DNA of 64,000 nt, from contig NZ_CP059186.1 in assembly GCF_014251335.1 (NCBI RefSeq), positions 436,289 to 500,288 on the forward strand, written 5' to 3'. Position 1 is the first letter of the stretch; each line of letters opens with the position of its first letter. Shown here in pieces: positions 31,401 to 41,000 of the stretch. Position numbers and translations under genes: made by a program. The notes under the pieces are model-generated. The model made no database searches. It was not told the DNA's origin and saw nothing but the letters and a program-made list of their open reading frames with translations. The stretch comes from Blattabacterium cuenoti (GTDB lineage: Bacteria; Bacteroidota; Bacteroidia; Flavobacteriales; Blattabacteriaceae).

Positions 31401-32280
31401 TATGTAATAAAATTGTTTTAATTTCATGATGAATCATAAGATCAATATGTTCTTCTTTCAAAAAAACATTTCTATCTATAAGAATCTCATTTTTTTCTAC
31501 AGATAAAACTTCTCCTGTATCTTCGTCAACAAAATCCTCATGCCAAATTTTCAAGACCCTAGCTGCTAGAGTTCTATTTAAAATATTTTTTTCGTTATTT
31601 TTTATTTTTATTTCCTCAGATAAATCAAATATTTCCAATATATCTTTATCTCTTTCATATCCAATTGCACGTAATAAAGTTGTCATAGGTAATTTTTTTT
31701 TCCTATCAATATAGGCATACATGACATTATTAATATCTGTAGCAAATTCTATCCATGACCCTTTAAATGGAATAATTCTAGCAGAATATAGTTTTGTACC
31801 ATTAGCATGATTGGATTGTCCAAAAAAAACACCTGGAGAACGATGTAATTGAGATACAATTACTCTTTCCGATCCATTAAAAATAAAAGAACCGGATGGG
31901 GTCATATAAGGACATGTACCTAAATAAACATCTTGATATACAGTTTCAAAATCTTCATGTTCAGGATCAGTACAATATAATTTTAATTTAGCTTTTAAAG
32001 GAACACTATAAGTTAAACCTCTTTCTATACACTCTTCTATTGAATATCTAGGAGAATCTATAGAATAACCTTTAAATTCTAAAACAAAAGAATTTCTAGC
32101 ATCAGAAATAGGAAAATTTTCTGTAAAAGCTTTGAATAATCCTTCGTTTTTTCTATCTTCCGGTTTTGCATCTAATTGAAAAAATTCTTTAAATGATTTG
32201 ATTTGGATATCTAAAAAATCCGGATATCCCACTTGTTTTGCTACTGAGGCAAAAGTGATTCTTTTTTTTTCTGTACTCAC
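28474..32280 (-). CDS. rpoB: DNA-directed RNA polymerase subunit beta
   Basis: Beta subunit of RNA polymerase. The 1268-residue product carries GSWIEFATD, the rifampicin-region signature [33 protein letters not shown] (positions 30840-30910, in part), [10 protein letters not shown] and the C-terminal [14 protein letters not shown]. The start is GTG at 32280 ([12 protein letters not shown]) or TTG at 32283; no ATG is available. It has the Bacteroidetes-type lineage insertion with a Lys-rich coiled segment near 29380-29560. It lies 29 bases after rplL in the ribosomal protein-polymerase cluster. Confidence 0.97.
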   Translation of the reverse strand: MSTEKKRITFASVAKQVGYPDFLDIQIKSFKEFFQLDAKPEDRKNEGLFKAFTENFPISDARNSFVLEFKGYSIDSPRYSIEECIERGLTYSVPLKAKLKLYCTDPEHEDFETVYQDVYLGTCPYMTPSGSFIFNGSERVIVSQLHRSPGVFFGQSNHANGTKLYSARIIPFKGSWIEFATDINNVMYAYIDRKKKLPMTTLLRAIGYERDKDILEIFDLSEEIKIKNNEKNILNRTLAARVLKIWHEDFVDEDTGEVLSVEKNEILIDRNVFLKEEHIDLMIHHEIKTILLHKEGERKKDYSIIYNTLQKDPTNSEKEAVEYIYRQLRNTEPPDEETARGVIDKLFFSDTRYSLGPVGRYRLNKRLGLNIDPDYLVLTKEDIIAIVEHLNALFNSKREVDDIDHLSNRRVRTVGEQLYTQFSIGLARMSRTIRERMNVRDNEVFMPVDLINAKTLSSVINTFFGTNQLSQFMDQTNPLSEITHKRRLSALGPGGLSRERAGFEVRDVNYSHYGRLCPIETPEGPNIGLISSLSVFAKINNMGFVETPYRTVSDKKVDLKYEVKYLSAEEEEGKIIAQANAIDKHGNFLSDRIIAREDGDFPIVKPNQVDYIDVAPNQIASISASLIPFLEHDDANRALMGSNMMRQAVPLLKPESPLVGTGLEEQIARDSRILINAEKNGFVEYVDAKKIIIRYDRTNREDLVSFDSETKVYNLIKFRKTNQNTCINLKPIVKKRMRVIQGQILCEGYATENGELALGRNLKAAFIPCNGYNFEDAVLISEKVVSEDWFTSIHIDEYSLEVRDTKLGMEELTNDIPNVSEEATKDLDENGIIRIGAEVKPGDILIGKITPKGESDPTPEEKLLRAIFGDKAGNVKDASLRAEPSLFGVVIDTKLFTRSIKDKTSRAQDKIKIARLEKKYEKKFLDLKNFLIKKLQSILDGKLCHNSILNEKKQEIIKKGIKFTTKTLNNIQNYIEINFSDWTDNIEINNLVSEILHNYKIRVNDLNSIFKHKKFSITVGDELPSGIIKMAKVYIAKKRKLKVGDKMAGRHGNKGVVARILREEDMPFLEDGSPVDIVLNPLGVPSRMNIGQIYETVLGWAGQKLNMKFSTPIFDGATIEEICKYTDNANIPRFGTSYLFDGGTGERFDQPATVGVIYMLKLGHMVDDKMHARSIGPYSLITQQPLGGKAQFGGQRFGEMEVWALEAFGASNILREILTVKSDDVAGRAKTYESIVKGEPMPEPNNPESFNVLCYELKGLGLDIRLEE

Positions 32281-32309
32281 CAATTTTAATTTAAAAAATG
32301 TAAATTTTC

Positions 32310-32681
32310 CTACTTTAATTCCACTTCAGCACCTATTTCTTCAAATTTATTTTTAAAATCTTCCGCTTCTTTTTTATTGACAGATTCTTTAAGAACACTG
32401 GGGAGATTATCTACTAAATCTTTAGATTCCTTAAGACCTTTACCAGTAATTTCTTTAACTAATTTTACTACAGATAATTTAGAATTTCCAGATGATTTTA
32501 AAATTATGTTAAAAATACTTTTTTCTTCTTTTTCATAGGTTTTTTCTTTTTGAGATGAAGAGGCTTCCACTTTCACTGAAGTAGATGGTTCTATTCCATA
32601 TTTTCTTTTTAAAAGAGTAGCTAATTCATTAACTTGTTTTACGGTTAAATTAACTAATTGTTCTGCTAGCTTTTCTATCAT
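32310..32681 (-). CDS. rplL: 50S ribosomal protein L7/L12
   Basis: Stalk protein that recruits translation factors. The 123-residue product has the N-terminal dimerisation helices ([20 protein letters not shown]), a short hinge that is Ser/Lys/Glu-rich instead of the usual Ala-rich type, and the conserved C-terminal domain ([27 protein letters not shown]). It lies 51 bases downstream of rplJ and 29 upstream of rpoB. Confidence 0.96.
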   Translation of the reverse strand: MIEKLAEQLVNLTVKQVNELATLLKRKYGIEPSTSVKVEASSSQKEKTYEKEEKSIFNIILKSSGNSKLSVVKLVKEITGKGLKESKDLVDNLPSVLKESVNKKEAEDFKNKFEEIGAEVELK

Positions 32682-32732
32682 TTTATTTTATTATTTATTA
32701 AATTACCCTAAGATAACAGTAGGTATATATTT

Positions 32733-33278
32733 TCATTTTTTATTTTTAGAAGATAAGGCTTCTAAAAGATTACATATTTTATATTTTGTTGAATTTAGAA
32801 AAGATGAAATAACATCCTTTATTGAGAATTGAAGTATATTGAATATTTCAATAATAATATCTTCCTTTGATTTCAAATGGAGTAATACATTTAAATCTTT
32901 ATTTCCACCAAAATAAAAAGATTGTTGAGCGTAAGCTCCCTTTAAATAAGGTTTATCAGTTATCTCTTGAATATGGAAATTTTTTATAATTTTTGAAGCA
33001 ATATTTGCAACATTCAAATTTGAAAATAATAAAGTTGTATTTCCATTTAAAATAGAAAAAAAAGAGTCAAATTTCTGATTTTTTATTTTTTTTATAGCTT
33101 TTTTCAACAAAGTATTTTTCACCATTCTCATTTTAATACTATGTTTATGAAAACTTTTTCTAAGAATAGATATTTGATTAGAATTTAAATTGGATGTATT
33201 AATCAAATATATTGTTTCATTATTAGATAATATATAAACTAATTTTAATAGTTCTTTTTTTTTATTTTCTTTATTCAT
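32733..33278 (-). CDS. rplJ: 50S ribosomal protein L10
   Basis: Base of the ribosomal stalk, binding 23S rRNA and L7/L12 dimers. The 181-residue product has the N-terminal L10 core (SNNETIYLINTSNLNSNQISILRK, RMVKNTLLKKAI) but is strongly AT-drifted, with Lys, Asn and Ile replacing conserved residues. The C-terminal helix that carries L12 dimers is present and Ser/Lys-rich. It sits 4 bases after rplA. Confidence 0.92.
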   Translation of the reverse strand: MNKENKKKELLKLVYILSNNETIYLINTSNLNSNQISILRKSFHKHSIKMRMVKNTLLKKAIKKIKNQKFDSFFSILNGNTTLLFSNLNVANIASKIIKNFHIQEITDKPYLKGAYAQQSFYFGGNKDLNVLLHLKSKEDIIIEIFNILQFSIKDVISSFLNSTKYKICNLLEALSSKNKK

Positions 33279-33282
33279 TTTT

Positions 33283-33978
33283 TCACGTATTCACGAAATT
33301 TTTTAAATCTAATGGAATACCATAACTCATAGTACTAGATAAGTAAATACTTTTTATATAAGAGCCCTTAGATGTAGAAGGTTTATTTCGAATAATTATT
33401 TTTATAAATTCTCCAATATTCTCTAATAAATGTTGATGTGAAAATGAAACTCTTCCTACCGAAGCATGAACAATTCCATAACGATCTGATTTAAAAGTTA
33501 TTTTTCCAGATTTAATTTCTTTTACAGATTTTTCTGGATTTACAGAAACAGTTTCCATTTTAGGATTTGGCATTAATCCTTTAGGTCCCAATATTTTTCC
33601 TATAGTACTCAATTTATTCATAACAGAGGGAGTGGCTACAATAACATCTATATCTGTCCATCCAGACTTAATTTTTTCAATATAATTTAATCCAACATAA
33701 TCAGCCCCTACTTTTTTAACTTCTAATTCTTTATCTTTAGGTACTAAAGCTAAAATACAAATATTTTTACCTGTACCATGAGGTAGCGATACTGTCCCTC
33801 TTACCATTTGATTAGGTAAACGGACATCTATACCAAGACGGATAGAAATATCAATAGACGCATCAAATTTTACAAAATTAATTTCTTTTACAAGAAGTAT
33901 TGCTTCTTTCAAAGAATACTTTTTACTAGAAATTTTATCTAGAATTTTCTTTTTATTTTTAGTTAACTTTTTTGACAT
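33283..33978 (-). CDS. rplA: 50S ribosomal protein L1
   Basis: L1-stalk protein that helps release deacylated tRNA. The 231-residue product is full length: FDASIDISIRLGIDVRLPNQ, VRGTVSLPHGTGK, and GPKGLMPNPK, the strongest family signature, plus a C-terminal VYLSSTMSYGIPLD-like end (IYLSSTMSYGIPLD). It lies 18 bases downstream of rplK. Confidence 0.97.
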   Translation of the reverse strand: MSKKLTKNKKKILDKISSKKYSLKEAILLVKEINFVKFDASIDISIRLGIDVRLPNQMVRGTVSLPHGTGKNICILALVPKDKELEVKKVGADYVGLNYIEKIKSGWTDIDVIVATPSVMNKLSTIGKILGPKGLMPNPKMETVSVNPEKSVKEIKSGKITFKSDRYGIVHASVGRVSFSHQHLLENIGEFIKIIIRNKPSTSKGSYIKSIYLSSTMSYGIPLDLKNFVNT

Positions 33979-33996
33979 AAATACAATGAAATTTTT

Positions 33997-34434
33997 TTAA
34001 CAATCAATTTCTATCCCCATAGATCTAGCAGTTCCAGAAACCATAGATATAGCGGATTTAATTGAAAAACAATTCAAATCTTCCATTTTATTCTTTGCAA
34101 TTATTCGAATTTCATTTAAACTTATTTTTCCTATTTTATAACGATTAGATTCTTTAGATCCTTTTTCTTTTTTTAGAACATTCAATAATTGAATAGATAC
34201 TGGAGGTTTTTTGATAAAAAAAGAAAATGATTTATCTTCATACACGGTTATTACAACAGGACATATTGTCCCTATTTTATTTTGAGTCAAAGAATTATAC
34301 TGTTTACAAAATTCCATAATATTTACTCCAGAACTACCCAAAATAGGCCCAATAGGGGGGGCAGGACTTGCTTTTCCGCCATTAATTTTCTGTATTTTAA
34401 TTTTTTTTATCGTTTTTTTTCTTATTGTACCCAT
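33997..34434 (-). CDS. rplK: 50S ribosomal protein L11
   Basis: Binds the GTPase-associated region of 23S rRNA. The 145-residue product has the KASPAPPIGPILGSSGVNIMEFCK N-terminal signature (in two parts, PAPPIGP and GVNIMEFCK), KPPVSIQLL, and the C-terminal GTARSMGIEI. It begins 7 bases after nusG. Confidence 0.97.
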   Translation of the reverse strand: MGTIRKKTIKKIKIQKINGGKASPAPPIGPILGSSGVNIMEFCKQYNSLTQNKIGTICPVVITVYEDKSFSFFIKKPPVSIQLLNVLKKEKGSKESNRYKIGKISLNEIRIIAKNKMEDLNCFSIKSAISMVSGTARSMGIEIDC

Positions 34435-34441
34435 GATTTTA

Positions 34442-34996
34442 TTAAATTTTTTCTATCTGTGTAAAGTTCAATTCTAATGGAGTTTTTCTTCCAAAAATTA
34501 AAACGGCTAATTCTAATTTTCTTTTTTCTTCATTTATTTTTTCAATTGTTCCATTAAATCCAGTAAAAGGACCATCTGTAACTTTAATTGTTTCTCCTAC
34601 TATAAAAGGAACACTGATATTTTCATAACTTTCTGAAAGTTGATCTATTTTTCCTAACATCTTATTTACTTCTTCTTTCCTCATAGGAATAGGAATAGCG
34701 GATGCCCCTTTTCCTTCACTTAAAAAATTTATAACTCCAGGAACATTTTTTATCGCATGTGCTGCTTCTCCTTCTAAATTTATTTCTATCATGACATATC
34801 CAGGATAATGAACTTTTTCTCGATGAATTTTTTTCCCTTTTCTCATTTGTATCACTTTTTCAATAGGAACTAATACTTTTCCTATATATTCTTGAAATCC
34901 GTTATTTCTAACTTCATTTTCAATATATAATTTAACCTTGTTTTCTTGTCCACTCATGGTTTTTATTACATACCACTTTTTTTCCAAATCACTCAT
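34442..34996 (-). CDS. nusG: transcription elongation factor NusG
   Basis: Processivity factor that couples RNA polymerase with Rho and ribosomes. The 184-residue product has the NGN domain opening KWYVIKTMSGQENKV, the YPGYVMIEINL strand and a C-terminal KOW domain (VGETIKVTDGPFTGFNGTIE). It lies 12 bases after secE. Confidence 0.96.
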   Translation of the reverse strand: MSDLEKKWYVIKTMSGQENKVKLYIENEVRNNGFQEYIGKVLVPIEKVIQMRKGKKIHREKVHYPGYVMIEINLEGEAAHAIKNVPGVINFLSEGKGASAIPIPMRKEEVNKMLGKIDQLSESYENISVPFIVGETIKVTDGPFTGFNGTIEKINEEKRKLELAVLIFGRKTPLELNFTQIEKI

Positions 34997-35008
34997 TAAT
35001 ATATAATT

Positions 35009-35194
35009 TTATAAAGAAAATAATTTTTTAATCAACAAAATAAAAAAACCATCCACTCCATATAAAAATATGGATAGAATTATGGAAAAAAAAGAAACAA
35101 TCATTGTTTTTGCTTGTAAATCCTCCCATTTAGGCCATGTAATACAATGAAAAAATTCGTTATAAATATCTAAAAAAAAATTATTTTTCCTCAT
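35009..35194 (-). CDS. secE: preprotein translocase subunit SecE
   Basis: Essential clamp subunit of the SecYEG channel. The 61-residue product is the minimal one-helix form: an amphipathic segment with the conserved FFHCITWPKWEDLQAKTMIV (typical VTWPS), then one transmembrane helix (about 29-52). It lies between tRNA-Trp and nusG, the standard bacterial position. Confidence 0.92.
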   Translation of the reverse strand: MRKNNFFLDIYNEFFHCITWPKWEDLQAKTMIVSFFSIILSIFLYGVDGFFILLIKKLFSL

Positions 35195-35215
35195 GTATTG
35201 TACGAATAATCAATG

Positions 35216-35288
35216 CACGGATGGTAAGGATCGAACTTACGACCTTCGGTTTTGGAGACCGATGCTCTACCAACTGAGCTACATCCGT
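35216..35288 (-). tRNA. tRNA-Trp (anticodon CCA)
   Basis: Minus-strand cloverleaf with acceptor ACGGATG / CATCCGT, anticodon loop CTCCAAA between TCGGT and ACCGA, T arm GTAAG-TTCGATC-CTTAC, discriminator G. It lies between tufA and secE, 21 and 23 bases from its neighbours, so it is probably processed from the same transcript. Confidence 0.96.
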
Positions 35289-35311
35289 TTTCAAATTATA
35301 TTGTTGCTAAA

Positions 35312-36499
35312 TTAATCCATTATATGAATAACTTGTCCCGCTCCTACTGTTTTTCCTCCTTCACGAATAGCAAAACGTAAATTCTCATTTAATGCTATAG
35401 GTTGATGTAATTCAACTTCCATAGAAACATTATCTCCAGGCATAACCATTTCTATTCCATCTGGTAAATGAATTTCTCCTGTAACATCTGTTGTTCTTAA
35501 ATAAAACTGAGGACGATATTTATTATGAAAAGGAGTATGTCTACCTCCTTCTTCTTTTGTAAGAATATATACTTCTGCTTTAAATTTTTTATGAGGCTTA
35601 ACAGATCCTGGTTTACCAACTACCATTCCTCTTTTGATATCTTTTTTTTCTATTCCTCGTAACAATAAACCGACATTATCTCCTGCTTGACCTTTATCTA
35701 ATATTTTTCTAAACATTTCAACTCCTGTTACTGTAGATGATAATTTATTTTCTCCCATTCCAATTATATCCACTAAATCTCCTGTATTAATAATTCCACT
35801 TTCAATACGACCTGTTGCTACTGTTCCTCTTCCTGTTATAGTAAAAACATCCTCTACAGGCATCAAAAAGGGTTTATCCATTTCACGAATTGGGTCAGGA
35901 ATATAATCGTCTAATACTTTCATTAAATCTTTTATTTTTTCTATCCATTTTTTTTCTCCATTTAAAGCTCCTAAAGCTGATCCTTGTATAATAGGGATAT
36001 TTTCTCCATCATATTCATATTTAGAAAGTAATTCTCTAATTTCCATTTCTACTAATTCTAATAATTCTGGATCATCTACTTGATCTACTTTGTTCATAAA
36101 TACCACAATTTTTGGAACTCCTACTTGACGAGATAATAATATATGTTCTCTAGTTTGAGGCATAGGACCATCCGTAGCAGCCACTACTAGAATCGCTCCA
36201 TCCATTTGAGCAGCTCCTGTAATCATATTTTTTACATAATCTGCATGTCCAGGACAATCAACATGTGCATAATGCCTTTTTTCTGTTTCATATTCTACAT
36301 GAGATGTATTAATAGTAATTCCTCTTTCTTTTTCTTCAGGAGCATTATCAATTGCATCAAAACTTTTTTCTTCTGCTAATCCAATTTCTGATAAAACTTT
36401 TGTAATTGCAGCAGTTAGAGTTGTTTTTCCATGATCTACATGACCTGTAGTTCCTATATTTACATGTGGTTTGTTTCTTATAAATTTTTCTTTTGCCAT
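35312..36499 (-). CDS. tuf: elongation factor Tu
   Basis: GTPase delivering aminoacyl-tRNA to the ribosome. The 395-residue product has G1 GHVDHGKT, the switch region [22 protein letters not shown] (G3), NKVDQVDD (G4) and GSALGA (G5), and the three-domain length is normal. It follows four tRNA genes and precedes tRNA-Trp-secE-nusG, the common arrangement in Bacteroidetes. Confidence 0.98.
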   Translation of the reverse strand: MAKEKFIRNKPHVNIGTTGHVDHGKTTLTAAITKVLSEIGLAEEKSFDAIDNAPEEKERGITINTSHVEYETEKRHYAHVDCPGHADYVKNMITGAAQMDGAILVVAATDGPMPQTREHILLSRQVGVPKIVVFMNKVDQVDDPELLELVEMEIRELLSKYEYDGENIPIIQGSALGALNGEKKWIEKIKDLMKVLDDYIPDPIREMDKPFLMPVEDVFTITGRGTVATGRIESGIINTGDLVDIIGMGENKLSSTVTGVEMFRKILDKGQAGDNVGLLLRGIEKKDIKRGMVVGKPGSVKPHKKFKAEVYILTKEEGGRHTPFHNKYRPQFYLRTTDVTGEIHLPDGIEMVMPGDNVSMEVELHQPIALNENLRFAIREGGKTVGAGQVIHIMD

Positions 36500-36527
36500 G
36501 ATTATTAAAATATTGAGTTTAAAAAAA

Positions 36528-36599
<72 letters not shown>

Positions 36600-36619
36600 T
36601 ATGAATATTATTCTCATAG

Positions 36620-36692
36620 AGCGGAAGACGGGATTCGAACCCGCGACATTCAACTTGGAAGGCTGATGCTCTACCAACTGAGCTACTTCCGC
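36620..36692 (-). tRNA. tRNA-Gly (anticodon TCC)
   Basis: Acceptor GCGGAAG / CTTCCGC, anticodon loop CTTCCAA, T arm GCGGG-TTCGAAT-CCCGT, discriminator T. A second glycine tRNA (GCC) is at 44161. Confidence 0.95.
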
Positions 36693-36696
36693 TATA

Positions 36697-36780
36697 TGAG
36701 GAGAGCAGGATTCGAACCTGCGAAGGCAAAGCCAACAGATTTACAGTCTGTCCTCGTTAACCAGACTTGAGTATCTCCCC
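36697..36780 (-). tRNA. tRNA-Tyr (anticodon GTA)
   Basis: Class II tRNA of 84 bases with acceptor GGGGAGA / TCTCCTC, anticodon arm ACAGA-CTGTAAA-TCTGT, a long variable arm, and T arm GCAGG-TTCGAAT-CCTGC; discriminator A. Confidence 0.95.
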
Positions 36781-36783
36781 AAA

Positions 36784-36857
36784 AGCCGGTGGAGGGATTC
36801 GAACCCACGACTCCGAGATTACAAATCACGTGCTCTGACCAACTGAGCTACACCGGC
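36784..36857 (-). tRNA. tRNA-Thr (anticodon TGT)
   Basis: Acceptor GCCGGTG / CACCGGC, anticodon loop TTTGTAA, T arm GTGGG-TTCGAAT-CCCTC, discriminator T. The anticodon stem CGTGA / TCTCG contains a T-T mismatch at 29-41. First gene of the array, about 40 bases after a strong promoter. Confidence 0.93.
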
Positions 36858-36897
36858 TATTTAAATTGTATTCGTAATAATGAAAATCAGGACAATA

Positions 36898-36928
36898 CAA
36901 ATCTATAGAGATTTTTATAATTCTCAAA
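36898..36928 (-). promoter_or_regulatory. Bacteroidetes-type promoter of the tRNA-tuf-rpoBC cluster
   Basis: On the minus strand, TTTG (36928-36925) is followed after exactly 19 bases by TAGATTTG (36905-36898), matching the Bacteroidetes primary-sigma consensus TTTG-N19-TAnnTTTG at every defined base. The tRNA-Thr 5' end is 41 bases downstream. It probably drives the stable-RNA and translation genes that follow. Confidence 0.75.
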
Positions 36929-36941
36929 AAAATAATAAACT

Positions 36942-37604
36942 TTATAGAATTTTTACATTTTTAATTTTACGTTTAAATATGAATAATGAAAAGGCTCCAA
37001 CAGATATCATAATATCTGATAAATTAAAAATAGGTTTAAAAAATTTTAAATGATAACCTCCAAAAAATGGAATCGAGGGAGGAAAATAAGTATCTATTAT
37101 AGGAAAATAAAACATATCTACTACACATCCTTCCATAAAAGGAGCATATCCCCTTACTTTTCCTTTTTTTTTATCGAAAAAATCATAATTTATTTTAGAT
37201 ATTCCAAAATAAGGCATCCATTTTTCATATTTTTGATTATAAATTGTTCCTGAATCAAATAACAATCCATATAAAGCGCTATCAAAAAAATTCCCCATAG
37301 CTCCCGATAAAATTAAACTGATAGAAACAGTTAAATATTTTGAAGAGCCTCTCTTTATATTTATGTAGAGAAAAGTAAAAATAAGAAAAACCAAAAAAAA
37401 TCGTAAAATACTTAACAGTATTTTTCCATGATGACCTATTCCAAAACTAATACCATAAGCCATTCCTGGATTTTCTACAAAAAGAATACGGAAAAAAGGG
37501 AGGATATAAATTCCACTTCCTAATTCAAAATGAGTTTTGATATAAATTTTTAAAATTTGATCTATTGATAGAATAGAAAAAATAATTAAAATAAATTTTT
37601 TCAA
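36942..37604 (-). CDS. lspA: lipoprotein signal peptidase (signal peptidase II)
   Basis: Inner-membrane aspartic protease that cleaves lipoprotein signal peptides such as those of the LptE-like and Asn-rich lipoproteins here. The catalytic aspartates are Asp108 in GAMGNFFDS and Asp163 in VVDMFYFP. FVENPGMAYG matches the VxNxGxAFG motif. At 220 residues it has the Bacteroidetes insertion between the two aspartates (about 115-155). dksA lies 6 bases upstream in the same operon with ileS. Confidence 0.93.
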   Translation of the reverse strand: MKKFILIIFSILSIDQILKIYIKTHFELGSGIYILPFFRILFVENPGMAYGISFGIGHHGKILLSILRFFLVFLIFTFLYINIKRGSSKYLTVSISLILSGAMGNFFDSALYGLLFDSGTIYNQKYEKWMPYFGISKINYDFFDKKKGKVRGYAPFMEGCVVDMFYFPIIDTYFPPSIPFFGGYHLKFFKPIFNLSDIMISVGAFSLFIFKRKIKNVKIL

Positions 37605-37610
37605 AAAAAT

Positions 37611-38006
37611 TTATTTATTTATTTTTTCTACTAATCTCTTTCCTTCAATACTTAAAGTAGTATGAGGAACGGCCATCAAACGTTCTTTAGGAATTAATTT
37701 TTTGGTTATACGACAAATACCATAATCTTGATTCTCTACTCTAATTAAAGCCAAATTTAAACTTTTTATAAATTTTTGTAAATGTTCCACAATTTGAGCA
37801 TTCTGTTCCTTACTCAAAGTTTCTGATCCTTCATCAAAAGCTTTAAAAGTCGGATAAGTATCATCTGTTCCATTATTTTTATCATTAGAAAAAGATTTCT
37901 TAAAAATTGATAAATCCTTTTTTGCTTTTTTCAATTTTTCAAGTATAAGTTGACGAAACTCTTTTCTTTCTTCCATAGAATATCTTTGTTTTACTTTTCC
38001 TTTCAT
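37611..38006 (-). CDS. dksA: TraR/DksA-family protein lacking a complete zinc finger
   Basis: DksA/TraR-family regulator expected to act in the RNA polymerase secondary channel. The 131-residue product has an N-terminal coiled-coil (about 10-45) and the C-terminal motif YGICRITKKLIPKERL with VPHTTLSIE, the flavobacterial form. Only one Cys remains of the usual four zinc ligands, which is typical of this subfamily rather than decay. It overlaps ileS by 4 bases and is 6 bases from lspA, an order common in flavobacteria. The exact function in this lineage is not established. Confidence 0.82.
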   Translation of the reverse strand: MKGKVKQRYSMEERKEFRQLILEKLKKAKKDLSIFKKSFSNDKNNGTDDTYPTFKAFDEGSETLSKEQNAQIVEHLQKFIKSLNLALIRVENQDYGICRITKKLIPKERLMAVPHTTLSIEGKRLVEKINK

Positions 38007-41000
38007 TTTCTTATATTTTCTACTTTTCGTATCTGCATATATAATATGTTTTTTTCTTCAAAAAAGATTTTTTCTTCTTCTTCCTCATTAAATTTCGGGG
38101 TTTTTTTTTGTAAGAAAATATCTATAGCAAGAGTTTCTATACAAATGAAATCTTTATTTTTTTGTAAAATAGTTTGTACTTTATCTTGAAACTTGTGATT
38201 ATCTATGATCCTTATATATACAAATATTTTTTCAACTACATTATATTTACGATTTTTTCTCAATTTTTGTATATGTCTAATTAATTCTCTAACAAATCCT
38301 TCTTCCAAAAGAATGTCTGTAATCCGTAAATCTAATGCTATCGTAAATTTAGAATCAAACAAAACTGACCAACCTTTAATATATTCAGTACTAATTTTGA
38401 CATCTTCCAAAGAAAGAAATATTTTTTCTTTTTTTAGAAAAAAAATGCATTTTCTATTTTTTTCGATTTCTCTAATTTTTTCTTGACTAAATTTTTTTAT
38501 AATTTCAGAAATCTCCTGTATTTTTTTTCCAAATTTAGGCCCTAAAGATTGGTAATTAGGTTTAATATGTTTTATGAATTCAAGATTTTTGTAAGAAGAA
38601 GGGAATTCTATTTGTTTTACATTCGCTTCTCTAAATATAATTTCAGATGCAAACGACTGTTGTAATTGAAAATACATTTTTTTATCAGAAACAAGAATAA
38701 GTAATTTTTGTAAAGGTTGCCGAATTTTGATTTTATTTTTTTTTCTTATAGAAAAAACCATTGTAATTATTTTCTGAATCCAAAGCATCCCATTTTCCAA
38801 TTCTTGATTGATTAAATTAAAATTATAACTAGGAAAATTTGTTAAATGAATACTTTTAAAAGTTTCTTTTTTAGTAACAGAATTTAAATCAACATATAAT
38901 TTTTCAGAAAAAAACGGAGCAATAGGAGAAATTAATTTGGATACAACAATTAAACATCTATAAAGAATTTGATATGCAGATACTTTGTTTTTTGTATATT
39001 CTTCTTTCCAAAATCTTCTTCGACATAATCTTACATACCAATTGCTTAACTTATCTAAAACAAAAGAATAAATCAAACGAGCCGCTTTAGTTGGATTATA
39101 GTTTGCATAGTAATTATCTGTTTTTTGAATAAGAGTATTTAATTCAGAAATGATCCAAAAATCCAATTTTGTATAAGAATTTAAGCATTCTTTTTCTTTG
39201 TAAGAAAATCCATCAATATTAGCATATAAAACAAAAAAAGAATAGACATTATATAATGTTCCAAAAAATTTGTTCATAATAGTATGAATTTCATCTTCAT
39301 TAAATTTTAAATTATCCCAAGGTTCAGAATTACATATAATATACCAACGTATAGCATCAGGACCATAATTATCTATTAAATTAAAAGGATTTATAGTATT
39401 TCCTTTACTCTTTGACATTTTACGACCATACTGGTCTAAAACCAATCCTGTTGATACAACATTTTTATATGCTATAGAATCAAATAACAAACTACTAATA
39501 GTATGCAAAGTAAAGAACCATCCTCTTGTTTGATCTATTCCTTCCGAAATGAAATCAGCGGGAAACAAAAAATTTTTATCTATATATTCTTTGTTTTCGA
39601 ATGGATAATGAAATTGAGCATATGACATGGCTCCAGAATCAAACCATACATCAATCAAATCAGATTCCCTTTTCATAGGTTTTCCTTTAGAAGAAACCAA
39701 TATAATTTCATCCAAAATATGCTTATGCAAATCTATTTTATCATAATTATTATCACTCATATCATCTAATATAAAAGCTTTAAACACATTATGTGACATA
39801 AAACCATATTTAATAGATTTTTGAATTTCCAAAAATAATTCCTTAATTGATCCTATTACAATTTCTTCATCTCCTTTTTCTGTTCTCCAAATAGGAAGAG
39901 GCGTTCCCCAATATCTAGAACGTGAAAAATTCCAATCTTTTATATTTCTTAGCCAAGAATCAAAACGCTTTTTCCCTGTAAAATCAGGATACCATTGAAT
40001 TTTTTGATTCAAATTAATCATTTTATCTTTTATTTCTGTAGTTTTTATAAACCATGAATTTAATAGATAATAAAGTATTGGTTTTTCTGTCCTCCAACAG
40101 TGTGGATAAAGATGAACATGTTTTTCCGTTCTAAATATTTTTTCTTCTTTTTCTAGAAAAAAAATTATCTCTTGATCTACTGAAAAAAAATTATTTTTTT
40201 TTGTGTTAAATTCATTTTTAACATATTTTTCCGAAAATCCATGAGGAAAACTTTTTATAAATTTTCCTTGAAAATCTACTAAAGGAACAGGTATGTTTTC
40301 TTCATTTAAAACTAACATTGGAGGAATATTGTATTTTTTAGCTATCATAAAATCATCCATTCCAAATGTGGGAGAAATATGAACAATTCCTGTTCCTTCA
40401 TCATCATGAACAAAATCTCCTGTTATAATTTGAAAAGCATTTTTTTCGTTATAATAAGGTTTAAACCAAGGTAATAATTGTTCATATTTACTGAATATTA
40501 ATTCTTTTCCTTTAAATTTTTCTATTACTAAATAAGGAATTTTATGATTTTTTTCTCTACCATTGTTATTATAAGCATCTAATTCAATGTTGCTTGAAAC
40601 AGAATAAAACTGATTTGATAATAATATTTTATTAATTGATTTTTCAGAAAAAACAATGTTTTCTTTTAAAAAAGTATACGTATTATAAGTTTTAACTAAT
40701 ACATAGTTTATATTATAGCCAAAAGCTAATGCTGTATTTGAAGGGATAGTCCAAGGAGCCGTTGTCCATGATATAAAATATATATCTCCTAAAATATTTT
40801 TAAATTTTTTAGGTAAAGTATTTTTAATTGCTTTAAATTTCAAAAACGGAGATAATTGTTTTACTTCTTTATAAGTTCCAGGCATATTCAACTCATGATA
40901 GCTTAAACCAGTTCCTGCTGCAGGAGAATAAGGTTGAATCATAAAACCTTTATAAATAAGATTTTGATTATATAATTTTTTGATTCCCCACCATACACTT

